From Clostridia bacterium (GTDB lineage: Bacteria > Bacillota > Clostridia > Oscillospirales > Acutalibacteraceae), in the NCBI GenBank assembly GCA_017621885.1, contig JAGASD010000033.1, positions 27,314 to 91,313 on the forward strand: DNA of 64,000 nt, given 5' to 3'. A model generated the notes under the pieces. The model did not search any database, had not been told where the DNA came from, and saw only the letters and a program-made list of their open reading frames with translations. This document shows, piece by piece, positions 35,192 through 43,840 of the stretch. Each line of letters begins with the position of its first letter. Within the stretch, counting starts at the first letter, position 1. The translations under genes were made by a program, and so were the position numbers.

Positions 35192-36229
35192 TTATTTCTT
35201 TGCATAAAATGTATTCTTACCCGATCCGTGTTTAACAATATATCCATCAGCCGTCAATTTTTTTAGATGACGCTCCACGGTTGAAGAACTAAGACTGGGA
35301 CACAGTTCCAAAATATCCCTCTTAGTAAACTTACCTAATTTGCTGTCTATAGCATTTTTAACAGTATCTATAGATGTAGAGCTTACAATTTGAATGCGCT
35401 CATCAAAGTCGCGATATGCAGCAATAATAGTACCCAACAGATACTTGATAAATGAAGTGGGATCGTCTTGCATCTCATGCCAACCAGCCTGTGACTCCTC
35501 AAGAGCTACATAATATGCATCCTTATTTTTTGCAATTTTAGCCTCCAACGAGATATATTTACCAATCTCATAACCGGCACGATACAACAATAAGGTTGTT
35601 AAAAGCCGAGACATACGACCATTACCATCAAGGAATGGGTGAACGCATAAAAAGTCATGAATGAACACAGGGATAATCAGTAGTGGATCCACTCGACCCT
35701 CACCACTGGCACGATTATATTCATCACAAATCATCCTAATTGCTTCCGGTGTCTCATAAGGAGCCATTGGAGTGAACAAGGTAAAACGATTACCATCTTC
35801 GTCCGTGGCACTGATATAGTTCTGTACATTTTTAAAATTACCACCGAAACCCGAGTCCGTATGACTAAGTAAGATTTTGTGCAACTGCAAAATGTAGTTT
35901 GGCGTTAACGGAATATATTCAAAGCTTTCGTGTACAATATTCAATGCATCTCGATAACCGGCTATCTCTTTCTCATCACGATTACGAGGCGTTGTTCGTT
36001 CACTCATAAGCTGACGCAAACGTGTTTCTGTTGTGCGAATACCCTCGATAGAGTTGGATGCTTCAGTACTTTGCACCTTAGCAATCTCAATCAAACGCTC
36101 CAACTCATGTGGTTTTTGCTGTGCGTAAGCACTTTGTTTCCCTTTGTATTCGTGGATAAGAGATAGGTAGTTAATAACCTCATTATCCCATGTTTTATTC
36201 TCTAATTCAGTATAATCAAAACGACGCAT
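35192..36229 (-). CDS. Fic/DOC-family protein (class II) with winged-helix C-terminus
   Basis: A 345-residue protein of the Fic AMPylation family, which usually transfers AMP from ATP to a hydroxyl on a target protein. Fic motif HPFLDGNGR at 197-205 is complete (catalytic His197). An N-terminal inhibitory helix motif SNSIEG (58-63) marks class II, so activity is autoinhibited. The last 80 residues (FTKRDILELCPSLSSSTVERHLKKL) form a winged helix. GGAGGTGA lies 4 bases before the ATG, replacing an ATG 19 codons upstream. The promoter carries three copies of TTCTCGTCA, so it probably represses itself. It may be a defence or stand-alone toxin-like gene. Confidence 0.9.
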   Translation of the reverse strand: MRRFDYTELENKTWDNEVINYLSLIHEYKGKQSAYAQQKPHELERLIEIAKVQSTEASNSIEGIRTTETRLRQLMSERTTPRNRDEKEIAGYRDALNIVHESFEYIPLTPNYILQLHKILLSHTDSGFGGNFKNVQNYISATDEDGNRFTLFTPMAPYETPEAIRMICDEYNRASGEGRVDPLLIIPVFIHDFLCVHPFLDGNGRMSRLLTTLLLYRAGYEIGKYISLEAKIAKNKDAYYVALEESQAGWHEMQDDPTSFIKYLLGTIIAAYRDFDERIQIVSSTSIDTVKNAIDSKLGKFTKRDILELCPSLSSSTVERHLKKLTADGYIVKHGSGKNTFYAKK

Positions 36230-36286
36230 TCTCGTCACCTCCAGAACTTTCTCGTCAATTATACCGTAAATGACGAGAAAAGGCAA
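36229..36286 (-). promoter_or_regulatory. fic promoter with three operator half-sites
   Basis: Minus-strand TTGCCT (36281-36286), 17-bp spacer, TATAAT (36258-36263). TTCTCGTCA (plus strand) occurs at 36229-36237 and 36249-36257 and inverted at 36271-36279. One site overlaps the start codon, one lies just after the -10, one between -35 and -10. Confidence 0.75.
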
Positions 36287-36339
36287 TATATGATGTGAAA
36301 ATTTTAAAATTTATTATCATAATATGCTACTAAAAACAT

Positions 36340-36615
36340 CTACACCGATAATGAAAACGAATATCGTACTGTTATTTTATGTCCTTTGGAGATACGATTA
36401 TGCCTGTCGAAACTCAAAGTTCGTATGGGTATAATCTTTTTAACCATCTGGCCGCCGATAGAACCTGCCTGACGAGATGTGAGGTCACCGTTATAGCCCT
36501 GTTTAAGGTCAACGCCTACTTCCTGAGCAGCTTCCATCTTAACCTGATTAAGAATCTGCTTTGCATTTGCCTTGTTATCTGCGGGCATACCGCTGTTTTT
36601 TGATGCCATTTTCAT
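36340..36615 (-). CDS. Alpha/beta small acid-soluble spore protein, 3' end replaced by element
   Basis: DNA-coating protein of the spore core. Residues 1-62 match the family: NAKQILNQVKMEAAQEVGV, then GYNGDLTSRQAGSIGGQMVKK. After KKII the sequence (PIRTLSFDRHNRISKG onward) has nothing of the usual C-terminal helix and reads into element DNA. The change occurs at the 7-bp core at 36430-36436, so the element has integrated in the last codons. The result is a 91-residue chimera. GGAG precedes the ATG. The tail change may weaken DNA or GPR-protease interaction, but the main DNA-binding region is intact. Region 36616-36791 holds only its probable promoter. Confidence 0.85.
   Translation of the reverse strand: MKMASKNSGMPADNKANAKQILNQVKMEAAQEVGVDLKQGYNGDLTSRQAGSIGGQMVKKIIPIRTLSFDRHNRISKGHKITVRYSFSLSV
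36430..36436. other. attR core of the integrated element
   Basis: TATAATC, same as at 6996-7002. The two flanks differ outside the core (GGG to the left here, AAAGA to the left of the other copy). Distance between cores is 29,434 bp. Confidence 0.65.
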
Positions 36616-36791
36616 TACACTCCTTCACAAGATAATTTGCGTTTGCAATGTTATTATTTGAACTGTTGCTGAAAATATCAAAAAATTTAAATAGCAAATA
36701 ATGGTGATTTCAAAATCAAAAATCAGAAATATTTTACGCCCTGCTTGACAAAAAACGATGTTGTGTTCTAAACTGTCAGTGAGGTGTTTTT

Positions 36792-37964
36792 ATGATTACA
36801 AGAAAACTTACCAAGGATGATTACACGCAATTTTCTGAGGTTTCTGCAAGTGCATATATTTATAATGTTGAAGAAACCGAATTTGTAGAAAGTGTCGATA
36901 ATTTTGGTACATTTATAAATAACGGACAAACGCTTATTTCACAGCTTGAATGCGGCTTCAGAGAAAATTATTACGGTAACACTACATTAAAATGTGCAGC
37001 CATCGGCGGTGTTGCAAGCAAGCCCGAATACAGACGAATGGGCGGTGTGCGAAAGCTCTTTAACGATGTTTTCAGATACGCTTATGATAACGGTGCCGCT
37101 GTGAGCATACTTTATCCGTTTTCAAACGGTTATTACCGACTTTTCGGTTACGAAACTGTTTTGAGATGCATTTCAGCTGAATGTTCATTCAAAACCTTTG
37201 AAAAAATTGAAAGATACAACGATGTTACTTTAGCAACAGAAGAAAACAAAGACTCTCTTATTGAAATTTACAAAGCTATGGCACCTAAATACAATATGAT
37301 GTTTACCCGTCCGAATGGTGAAAGCTTCTGCTTTACACCATATAAAAATTGTTGCTATACATACTTTTTAAACGATGAAGCACACAAGGGTTATGTCACC
37401 TTCACCCTTGACAGAAGCTCAAGAAAAGTGACTGTAACCGAGTTGCTGTTTGCTGATAAGTGCGCTTTACTACGACTTATGGGCTTTATAAAAGTTTTTG
37501 ACGGAAACTATGACTTTGTAGTGTTTAGCAAGCTACCCGTATCATCCCCCGTTTTTGAAGTTATAGCAGACGAAAACAGACTTGTTAAACGCTCATATCT
37601 TTATGAAGGTCAGGCAAGAATTATTAATATGCAAAAGGTTCTTGAAGCCGCTGCTTATCCAAAAGAACAAGGTGTTTTTTCAATAAAAATCAATGATGAC
37701 CAAATTTCTGAAAACAACGGTATCTATACAGTTGATTACAAGGACGGCAAAGCAACCATATTAAAGGATTCTGTAAAAGCTCCCGATTTAGAAATGGATA
37801 TCAATACCGCGTCAAGAGTTATTTTGGGCAGAGAAGGTCTTACAAGTGACGAGCTTGTATATCTTAACAGCGTAGTTTTAGACGGCTCATTCGGTGATAC
37901 CGGTTGTGAAGCATTTTTGAAAGCTTTTTTTAAAAAGACCACAATGTTTTACGATATTTTTTAA
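36792..37964 (+). CDS. GNAT acetyltransferase, Eis-like
   Basis: A 390-residue acetyl-CoA-dependent acetyltransferase. N-terminal GNAT domain with AAIGGVASKPEYRRMGGVRKLF (the acetyl-CoA loop RxxGG) and the IL.PFSNGYYRLFGYE block typical of Eis/COG4552 proteins. A second GNAT-like middle domain (about 170-290) and an SCP2-like C-terminal domain (about 300-390) complete the tripartite shape. Substrates in the family are amines, including aminoglycosides for Eis; here the substrate is unknown. GAGGTG precedes the ATG. It stands alone and is the first gene right of the element. Confidence 0.82.
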   Translation: MITRKLTKDDYTQFSEVSASAYIYNVEETEFVESVDNFGTFINNGQTLISQLECGFRENYYGNTTLKCAAIGGVASKPEYRRMGGVRKLFNDVFRYAYDNGAAVSILYPFSNGYYRLFGYETVLRCISAECSFKTFEKIERYNDVTLATEENKDSLIEIYKAMAPKYNMMFTRPNGESFCFTPYKNCCYTYFLNDEAHKGYVTFTLDRSSRKVTVTELLFADKCALLRLMGFIKVFDGNYDFVVFSKLPVSSPVFEVIADENRLVKRSYLYEGQARIINMQKVLEAAAYPKEQGVFSIKINDDQISENNGIYTVDYKDGKATILKDSVKAPDLEMDINTASRVILGREGLTSDELVYLNSVVLDGSFGDTGCEAFLKAFFKKTTMFYDIF

Positions 37965-37977
37965 ACAAATTCACATA

Positions 37978-38009
37978 CATCTTCTTGTGTTTTTGCACAA
38001 GAAGATGTT
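37978..38009 (+). terminator. Terminator of the acetyltransferase gene
   Basis: ACATCTTCTTGTG and complement (13 bp), 6-nt loop, followed by TTTTTATTTT. Confidence 0.9.
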
Positions 38010-38162
38010 TTTTATTTTGTAAAAACTATATAATAAACAGAACTTTTTGATTGGAAGTATTTTTTTCTTGCGAAGTCAAAATCTTAGTGATAGTATATAA
38101 TGGTATTAAAATGATATATTGAGAATTTATCCCCCCAATATTTATAATTAGGAGAATGAATT

Positions 38163-39476
38163 ATGGTTAAAGTTCTTAAATTCGGCGGTAGCTCACTTGC
38201 AGATGCAGATCAATTCAGAAAGGTTGCCGAAATCATAAAAGCAGAGCCCGAGCGCAGATACGTTGTAGCATCCGCTCCCGGTAAAAGGTCAGCAGATGAC
38301 ATTAAAGTTACAGATATGCTTTACGATTGCTACAAGCTTGTAAAGAAAAGCCAGCCCATTGACGACGCTTTTGCACTTATAGAAGAGCGTTACAACGGCA
38401 TTATCAAAGAGCTTGGTATGAAGCTCTGGCTTCAGCCTGAATTTGACAGAATCAAAAATGCTATTGTACATCACGCAGGCCGCGACTACATTGCAAGCCG
38501 CGGTGAATACCTTAACTCAATCGTTCTTGCAAACTACATCGGTTACGATTTCATTGATGCTGAAGACGGCATTTTCTTTAAAGAAAACGGTACTCTTGAT
38601 ACAGAGAAAACAAACGAAGAGCTTTCAGCAATTCTTGAAGAACACGAACACGCCGTAATCCCCGGCTTCTATGGTGTTATGCCCAACGGAACAATAAAAA
38701 CCTTCTCACGCGGCGGCAGTGATATTACGGGTTCAATCGTTGCAAGAGCTATTAAAGCTGATATCTATGAAAACTGGACAGACGTTTCAGGTATGCTTAT
38801 GGCTGACCCCAGATGCGTTGAAAACCCCAACGTTATACCCGTTATCACATACAGTGAGCTTCGCGAGCTTTCATATATGGGTGCAACGGTTATGCATGAG
38901 GACGCTATTTTCCCCGTTCGCGAAATGGGTATACCTATTAACATCAGAAACACAAATGCACCCTCAGACAACGGCACAATGATTGTTTCTTCCGTTGAAA
39001 ACAACAAGGTTGACACAGTTATTACAGGTGTTGCAGGCAAAAAAGGCTTCTCTGTTATTGCAATTGAAAAGGATATGATGAACTCCGAAATCGGTTTCGG
39101 CAGAAGCGTTCTTGAAGTTCTTGAAAACTACAGCCTTTGCTTTGAGCATCTTCCCTCAGGCATTGATACAATGTCAGTTGTTGTTAACGACAACGATTTC
39201 CTTCCCCACAAGGATGCAATTGTTAACGAAATCAAAAGGAGAACAAAGGCTGACAGTGTAACCGTAAAGGGCGATATTGCTCTTGTTGCTGTTGTTGGCA
39301 GAGGTATGGCAGGCGCCAAGGGTACTGCAAGCCGTCTTTTCAAGGCCATTGCTGAAAACGACATAAACATCAAAATGATTGACCAGGGCTCCAGTGAGCT
39401 TAACATCATCGTTGGCGTGTCAGAGGAAGATTATATCAAAACACTCAATGCCATCTATCACGAGTTTGTAAAGTAA
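38163..39476 (+). CDS. lysC: Aspartate kinase
   Basis: Phosphorylates L-aspartate, first step to lysine, threonine and methionine. A 437-residue monofunctional enzyme. KFGGSSLAD (6-14) is the kinase signature. ENWTDVSGMLMADPR and the SRGGSD segment form the aspartate/ATP site. Two ACT domains at the C-terminus (KGFSVIAIEKDMMNSEIGF and VGRGMAGAKGTASRLFKAI) give feedback control. TTAGGAG lies 9 bases before ATG. No lysine riboswitch or T-box is seen in the 198-bp gap upstream. It ends at its own terminator, so it is monocistronic. Confidence 0.92.
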   Translation: MVKVLKFGGSSLADADQFRKVAEIIKAEPERRYVVASAPGKRSADDIKVTDMLYDCYKLVKKSQPIDDAFALIEERYNGIIKELGMKLWLQPEFDRIKNAIVHHAGRDYIASRGEYLNSIVLANYIGYDFIDAEDGIFFKENGTLDTEKTNEELSAILEEHEHAVIPGFYGVMPNGTIKTFSRGGSDITGSIVARAIKADIYENWTDVSGMLMADPRCVENPNVIPVITYSELRELSYMGATVMHEDAIFPVREMGIPINIRNTNAPSDNGTMIVSSVENNKVDTVITGVAGKKGFSVIAIEKDMMNSEIGFGRSVLEVLENYSLCFEHLPSGIDTMSVVVNDNDFLPHKDAIVNEIKRRTKADSVTVKGDIALVAVVGRGMAGAKGTASRLFKAIAENDINIKMIDQGSSELNIIVGVSEEDYIKTLNAIYHEFVK

Positions 39477-39487
39477 TTGAATGTATA

Positions 39488-39526
39488 GAAAGACCTGTAA
39501 CACTGCGAATGTGTTGCAGGTCTTTC
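39488..39526 (+). terminator. Terminator of the aspartate kinase gene
   Basis: GAAAGACCTGTAACAC pairs with GTGTTGCAGGTCTTTC (one T-G position) around a 7-nt loop, then ATTTTATTT. Confidence 0.85.
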
Positions 39527-39613
39527 ATTTTATTTAAAAATCCTTTTAACACTTGAAAAATATATAAAATATGGGTATTATATTAATATATTATTTTTTC
39601 AGGAAGTGTTTTT

Positions 39614-39952
39614 ATGGATTGTATTTTTTGTAAAATAGCAAACGGAGAAATCCCTTCAAAAAAAGTTTATGAGGATGACACCGTAATCGCTTTTTATGAC
39701 CTTGAGCCTCAGGCTCCCACACATATACTTGTTATTCCGAAACAGCATATTACCTCTGCTGCTGATATCACATCCGAAAACAGCGCTGTAATTGCACACA
39801 TTTATGAGGTAATAGCAAAACTCTCAAAAGATTTGAAGCTTGAAAACGGATTCCGTGTTGTAAACAACTGTGGTGAAGATGGCGGACAGACCGTTATGCA
39901 CATTCATTTCCACCTTATGGCAGGCAGAAAACTCGCTTGGCCTGCAGGCTGA
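39614..39952 (+). CDS. hinT: HIT-family hydrolase
   Basis: A 112-residue purine nucleoside phosphoramidase-like protein. The HIT triad HIHFHLM (His96, 98, 100) is complete, and the N-terminal MDCIFCKIANGEIPS with CxxC is the Zn-binding start of the HINT branch. Length is typical. AGGAAG precedes the ATG. It lies 32 bp before comEC on the same strand and could share a transcript with it. Confidence 0.9.
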   Translation: MDCIFCKIANGEIPSKKVYEDDTVIAFYDLEPQAPTHILVIPKQHITSAADITSENSAVIAHIYEVIAKLSKDLKLENGFRVVNNCGEDGGQTVMHIHFHLMAGRKLAWPAG

Positions 39953-39984
39953 TTTTTCACTTTAACTGAAAGGTATTTATAAAA

Positions 39985-42195
39985 ATGAAACGACCGATGC
40001 TGATTTCAGGCATTACTATAGCCATCTCATGCATATTTTTGATTTTATTTTCAAAAATTGCTTATGTTGTAGTGCCCGTGCTTGCAGTGTCGGTCTTTAT
40101 TTTATACTTTATAAAACCCCTCAAGCTTAAAAAATTTGTTTTTCTGCCTTTAATTTGTGTATGCGCATTGCTCGCAGCACTTTCCTTTGTACTGAACAAC
40201 CATCTTTTGATAAACCCGGTTTTAAAATATGATAACACCGTTCAGACCGTTACGGGTAAAATAATCACTACGCCTCAACACAACAACGGTTTTGTAACCT
40301 TCACAATTAAAACTCTTACTATTGACAAGAGCACCGAAAATATTAGAATAGCTGTTTCTTTATCAGAAGAACATGCAGAAGGACTAAAGCTTTACGACGT
40401 TATATCCGTAACCGATTCAAGCATTTTTGTTCCCCGAAATAACAGCAACCGGTATGATGTCTCGAATTATTCTGACGGAGTAATACTGCAGGGAACAGGC
40501 GGCAACGCTTCACTTTTATGGAAAGCTCAAAGAACCCCGTACTATTACTGCTTGAAATTCAAGGAAGACATAAGCAAACAAATCAACAATTACACCACCG
40601 AAAACACTGCAGGAATATTAACCGGTATGATTTTCGGTAATTCAAAATCCATTGACTCGGACACAATTAATGGCTTCAGAAACAGCGGCATTGCGCATCT
40701 TCTGGCAGTTTCAGGCTTACATACCTCTCTATGGTGTAGCTTGCTTATTTTAATTCTCAAGCTCTTTAACGTACCCGAAAAGCTGCGAAACAGCTTTTGT
40801 ATAGTCTTTTTGTGCGCGTTTTGTGTTGTTTCTGCATTTACTCCTTCTGTTATGCGCGCATCATTTATGATGCTGATAATACTTCTTGCGCCATTTTTCA
40901 AGCGCAGAGGTGACTCGCTCAATTCTTTAGGGCTTGCCGTAGCCGTGCTCCTGCTCATCAACCCATACACCATAGCATCTGTAAGCTTCCAGTTATCGGT
41001 AACAGCAACCTTTGGTGTGATCGCGGCTTCGGAATATGAAAGAAAAATCCATAGTAAAACAAATGCAATTAAACATAAAATCCCTCGCAGAATTACGGAT
41101 TATATATGCACCTCTTTACTTGTGAGTGTATTTGCAGGAATTTTCACACTGCCCGTTTCAGCATATTATTTCAATGTATTCAGTATTTTATCACCCGTCG
41201 CTAACCTTCTTTGCGTAATACCCGCATTTTTCGGTATGGTCAGTGGTTTAATCAGTGTTGCACTTTCGTTTTTTAATAATTCATTTATCGCAGATATTAC
41301 CATATTATTTTTTGATTTTACGCATCGGATTTTAACCTTTATAAGCAAAATATCTTCATCAATCGGCAGCTTAGAATATTGCACACTACCTGTCCACAAA
41401 GAAATTCTCATTAATTCAATTATTATGGTATCTCTGCTTCTTTTTATGGGATATATTATAAAAGCTGTTACAAAAAGCTCAAAACCTATAACAATAACTG
41501 CCATATTTTCAGTTATTTGTATTTTTATAAATATCGGTATACCTCTTTTCCCCACCAAATATCAAAACACTCTTACGGTAGTTTCTTCAGGAAACAACAC
41601 GAATATTGTTCTGCGCAGCGGCACACATTATATGTACATTGCAAATAATGAGGATGAAATACCTTCCGGCATTTACGACCATCTGCCCAAAGCCACATCC
41701 GAAGCGCTTGATTACTACATTGTTACATATACCTCTTACAATAATCTTACCGATATTGAAAAAATAAACCGATTAGCATCACCTACAGAAACTTATATTG
41801 CACCGTCAATTAAATATCTGTGTGACGGTAGAAAAATTACGCTTCCGAAAAACACGTTAATCGGTTACACGGGAGAATACACCTTAAATGACAAAATAAA
41901 TGTGGAAATCGTTGACACATACCGTATAAAATATGTTATAATAAAGGGTACTGAGAATACTGTTTATATTCACCTTCACGGAAATGCAGATTTTTCGGAT
42001 GTTGTTGATACCTCCGAAGGAGATATTTTTATTTATTGCGGTAAAACACCTGCAAACATTCCTAAAAACGCAAAATCCGTTATCATAAACAGCAACACCG
42101 GAATTATAGCTGACAAAAGCTATAGCCGGCTTAATCAGAGCGGTATTGATATCAGAGCAACCGCAACCCACGGAGATATTAAAGTAATTATATAG
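39985..42195 (+). CDS. comEC: ComEC/Rec2 DNA-uptake channel
   Basis: A 736-residue polytopic membrane protein that carries single-stranded DNA through the membrane in natural competence. N-terminal membrane helices, an OB-like DUF4131 region (about 85-150), then the Competence domain (about 210-500) with GNSKSIDSDTINGFRNSGIAHLLAVSGLHTS, its hallmark. The C-terminal beta-lactamase-like domain (about 515-736) lacks the metal-ligand HxHxDH: at that place the sequence is TYTSYNNLTDIEK. So the fold may remain without nuclease activity. holA follows after 8 bases, a frequent pairing. Confidence 0.88.
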   Translation: MKRPMLISGITIAISCIFLILFSKIAYVVVPVLAVSVFILYFIKPLKLKKFVFLPLICVCALLAALSFVLNNHLLINPVLKYDNTVQTVTGKIITTPQHNNGFVTFTIKTLTIDKSTENIRIAVSLSEEHAEGLKLYDVISVTDSSIFVPRNNSNRYDVSNYSDGVILQGTGGNASLLWKAQRTPYYYCLKFKEDISKQINNYTTENTAGILTGMIFGNSKSIDSDTINGFRNSGIAHLLAVSGLHTSLWCSLLILILKLFNVPEKLRNSFCIVFLCAFCVVSAFTPSVMRASFMMLIILLAPFFKRRGDSLNSLGLAVAVLLLINPYTIASVSFQLSVTATFGVIAASEYERKIHSKTNAIKHKIPRRITDYICTSLLVSVFAGIFTLPVSAYYFNVFSILSPVANLLCVIPAFFGMVSGLISVALSFFNNSFIADITILFFDFTHRILTFISKISSSIGSLEYCTLPVHKEILINSIIMVSLLLFMGYIIKAVTKSSKPITITAIFSVICIFINIGIPLFPTKYQNTLTVVSSGNNTNIVLRSGTHYMYIANNEDEIPSGIYDHLPKATSEALDYYIVTYTSYNNLTDIEKINRLASPTETYIAPSIKYLCDGRKITLPKNTLIGYTGEYTLNDKINVEIVDTYRIKYVIIKGTENTVYIHLHGNADFSDVVDTSEGDIFIYCGKTPANIPKNAKSVIINSNTGIIADKSYSRLNQSGIDIRATATHGDIKVII

Positions 42196-42203
42196 GAGTA
42201 ATT

Positions 42204-43247
42204 ATGGCGCAATTTATTGAAGATACTTTTAAAAAGCATATAAAAAGCGGTGAGTTTATGCGCCTTTATATCCTTTACGGTAATGAGGGGTATCTGAAGC
42301 AGCACTATGCAAACACAATTTGTTCAAAGTCCGTAAGCAAGGAATTTGAAGACTTCAATCTTAAAAAGCTTGACGGAAAGGATACAAATTTAAACGAAAT
42401 ATACGATTGTATCTCATCATTCCCCATGATGAGTGATTACACCTGCACTCTTGTTAAAGACTTTACACTTAACACATTTATAGGTGACAGAGGTAAGGTT
42501 GACGAGGATTTTCTTAATGTAATTTCCGATATTCCCGAATCCTCAATCCTTGTTTTTTGGATGGACGTTACTGAGGTTGACGAAAAAAACTCAAAATGGT
42601 CAAAGGTATTAAAGCTTTTTGATGAATACGGCGCCTGCGTTAAAATAGACAAACGCTCTCGCTCAGCGCTTGAAAAGCTGCTTATATCCTCAGCAGCAAA
42701 AAAAGACTGCACCTTATCACGTGACACAGCCTACTATATGATTAACCTTGTGGGCGAAGATATGAGTACGCTTCAGAATGAACTCAATAAAGTTTGTGCT
42801 TTTGTAAAATCAGGAGAAATTACTCGCAAGCACGTTGATGAAACAGTAATAATATCAGTTGAAGCAAAAATATTTCAGCTTTCCCGTATGATTGCAAGGG
42901 GCGAAGCGGATAACGCTTTTGAAAACCTTGCAAATCTTTTCAAGCTTCGTGAAGAGCCTGTTGTAATTTTGAGTGTGCTGTCAAAGGCTTTTGTCGATAT
43001 GTACCGTGTAAAAGCTGCAAAGGAAAAAGGTCTTTCATACAAAGCCTTAGGCGATGATTTCCCGTCTGCTTATAAAGGAAGAGGTTTTGTGCTTGACAAC
43101 GCAGCAAACGATGCAAACAATTATTCTATTACCCAATTAAAAGAAGCCTTGACCTTACTCTCAGATGCCGACAGAAGGCTTAAATCCACAGGAGAAGACA
43201 ATAAAATTGTTCTTGAAGAACTTATTTTAAGGTTGTTGAGATTGTAA
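42204..43247 (+). CDS. holA: DNA polymerase III delta subunit
   Basis: The clamp-loader subunit that opens the beta sliding clamp. 347 residues. LYILYGNEGYLKQHY at the start and FPMMSDYTCTLVKDF match the family; the middle VILSVLSKAFVDMYR and final LKSTGEDNKIVLEELILRLL are the collar domain. GGAG precedes the ATG. Its stop overlaps the start of the next gene by one base (TAATG), so translation is coupled. Confidence 0.9.
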   Translation: MAQFIEDTFKKHIKSGEFMRLYILYGNEGYLKQHYANTICSKSVSKEFEDFNLKKLDGKDTNLNEIYDCISSFPMMSDYTCTLVKDFTLNTFIGDRGKVDEDFLNVISDIPESSILVFWMDVTEVDEKNSKWSKVLKLFDEYGACVKIDKRSRSALEKLLISSAAKKDCTLSRDTAYYMINLVGEDMSTLQNELNKVCAFVKSGEITRKHVDETVIISVEAKIFQLSRMIARGEADNAFENLANLFKLREEPVVILSVLSKAFVDMYRVKAAKEKGLSYKALGDDFPSAYKGRGFVLDNAANDANNYSITQLKEALTLLSDADRRLKSTGEDNKIVLEELILRLLRL

Positions 43248-43840
43248 TGATAAAAATAGACAGGGCCATAATTGTTGAAGGCAGATATGACAAAATAAAG
43301 CTGTCCTCAATTTTAGATGCGGTTATTATTGAAACCGAGGGTTTTGGTATTTTCAACAATAAAGAAAAGCAGAAGCTTATCAGGAGACTGGCAGACGCAA
43401 AAGGGCTTTTAATTCTTACAGACAGTGACTCTGCAGGTTTTAAAATCCGCGCCTTTATAAAGGGGATTGTTCCTGCAGAAAAAATTAAACACGCGTACAT
43501 ACCCGATATTTTCGGAAAAGAAAAGCGCAAAACCGAGCCTTCGAAGGAGGGCAAAATAGGCGTCGAAGGCGTAAAAAAGGAATTAATTATTGATGCTCTC
43601 CGAAAAGCTGGTGTTTTTTGTGAAGAAACCGAGAAAAAAGAAAGACGGGAAATAACAAAACTCGATTTGTATGAGGACGGGCTATCAGGCAAAGAAGACA
43701 GTGAAGCTTTAAGAAAAAAACTTCTTCACCATCTTGACCTGCCCGAAAAACTTACATCAAATGCCCTTGTGCAGATACTAAACACCTTTCTTACATACGA
43801 TGAATACAAAAAGGCTGTTGAGGAAATTAAAAATGCTTAA
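43247..43840 (+). CDS. rnmV: RNase M5-like Toprim protein
   Basis: A 197-residue Toprim protein. VEGRYDKIKL (Glu at about 10) and LTDSDSAGF (Asp-x-Asp) are the Toprim motifs; EGKIGVEGVKKELIIDALRKAG is the linker typical of RNase M5, which matures the 5S rRNA, and the C-terminal part corresponds to DUF4093. Overlaps holA by one base and rlmD by 8 bases. Alternatively a different small primase-like Toprim protein, but order and length favour RnmV. Confidence 0.78.
   Translation: MIKIDRAIIVEGRYDKIKLSSILDAVIIETEGFGIFNNKEKQKLIRRLADAKGLLILTDSDSAGFKIRAFIKGIVPAEKIKHAYIPDIFGKEKRKTEPSKEGKIGVEGVKKELIIDALRKAGVFCEETEKKERREITKLDLYEDGLSGKEDSEALRKKLLHHLDLPEKLTSNALVQILNTFLTYDEYKKAVEEIKNA

Noticed and set aside
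7014-36436. Conjugative element or prophage
   Set aside because: No relaxase, VirD4/TcpA-type coupling ATPase, VirB4, capsid, portal, terminase or lysis gene is visible in the interval.
37971-38163. Lysine riboswitch before aspartate kinase
   Set aside because: The gap holds the previous gene's terminator and AT-rich sequence, with too little room and no lysine-riboswitch-like helices.
38719-39409. Open frames inside the aspartate kinase gene on other strands and frames
   Set aside because: They overlap a gene with clear catalytic motifs and lack ribosome sites and family patterns.
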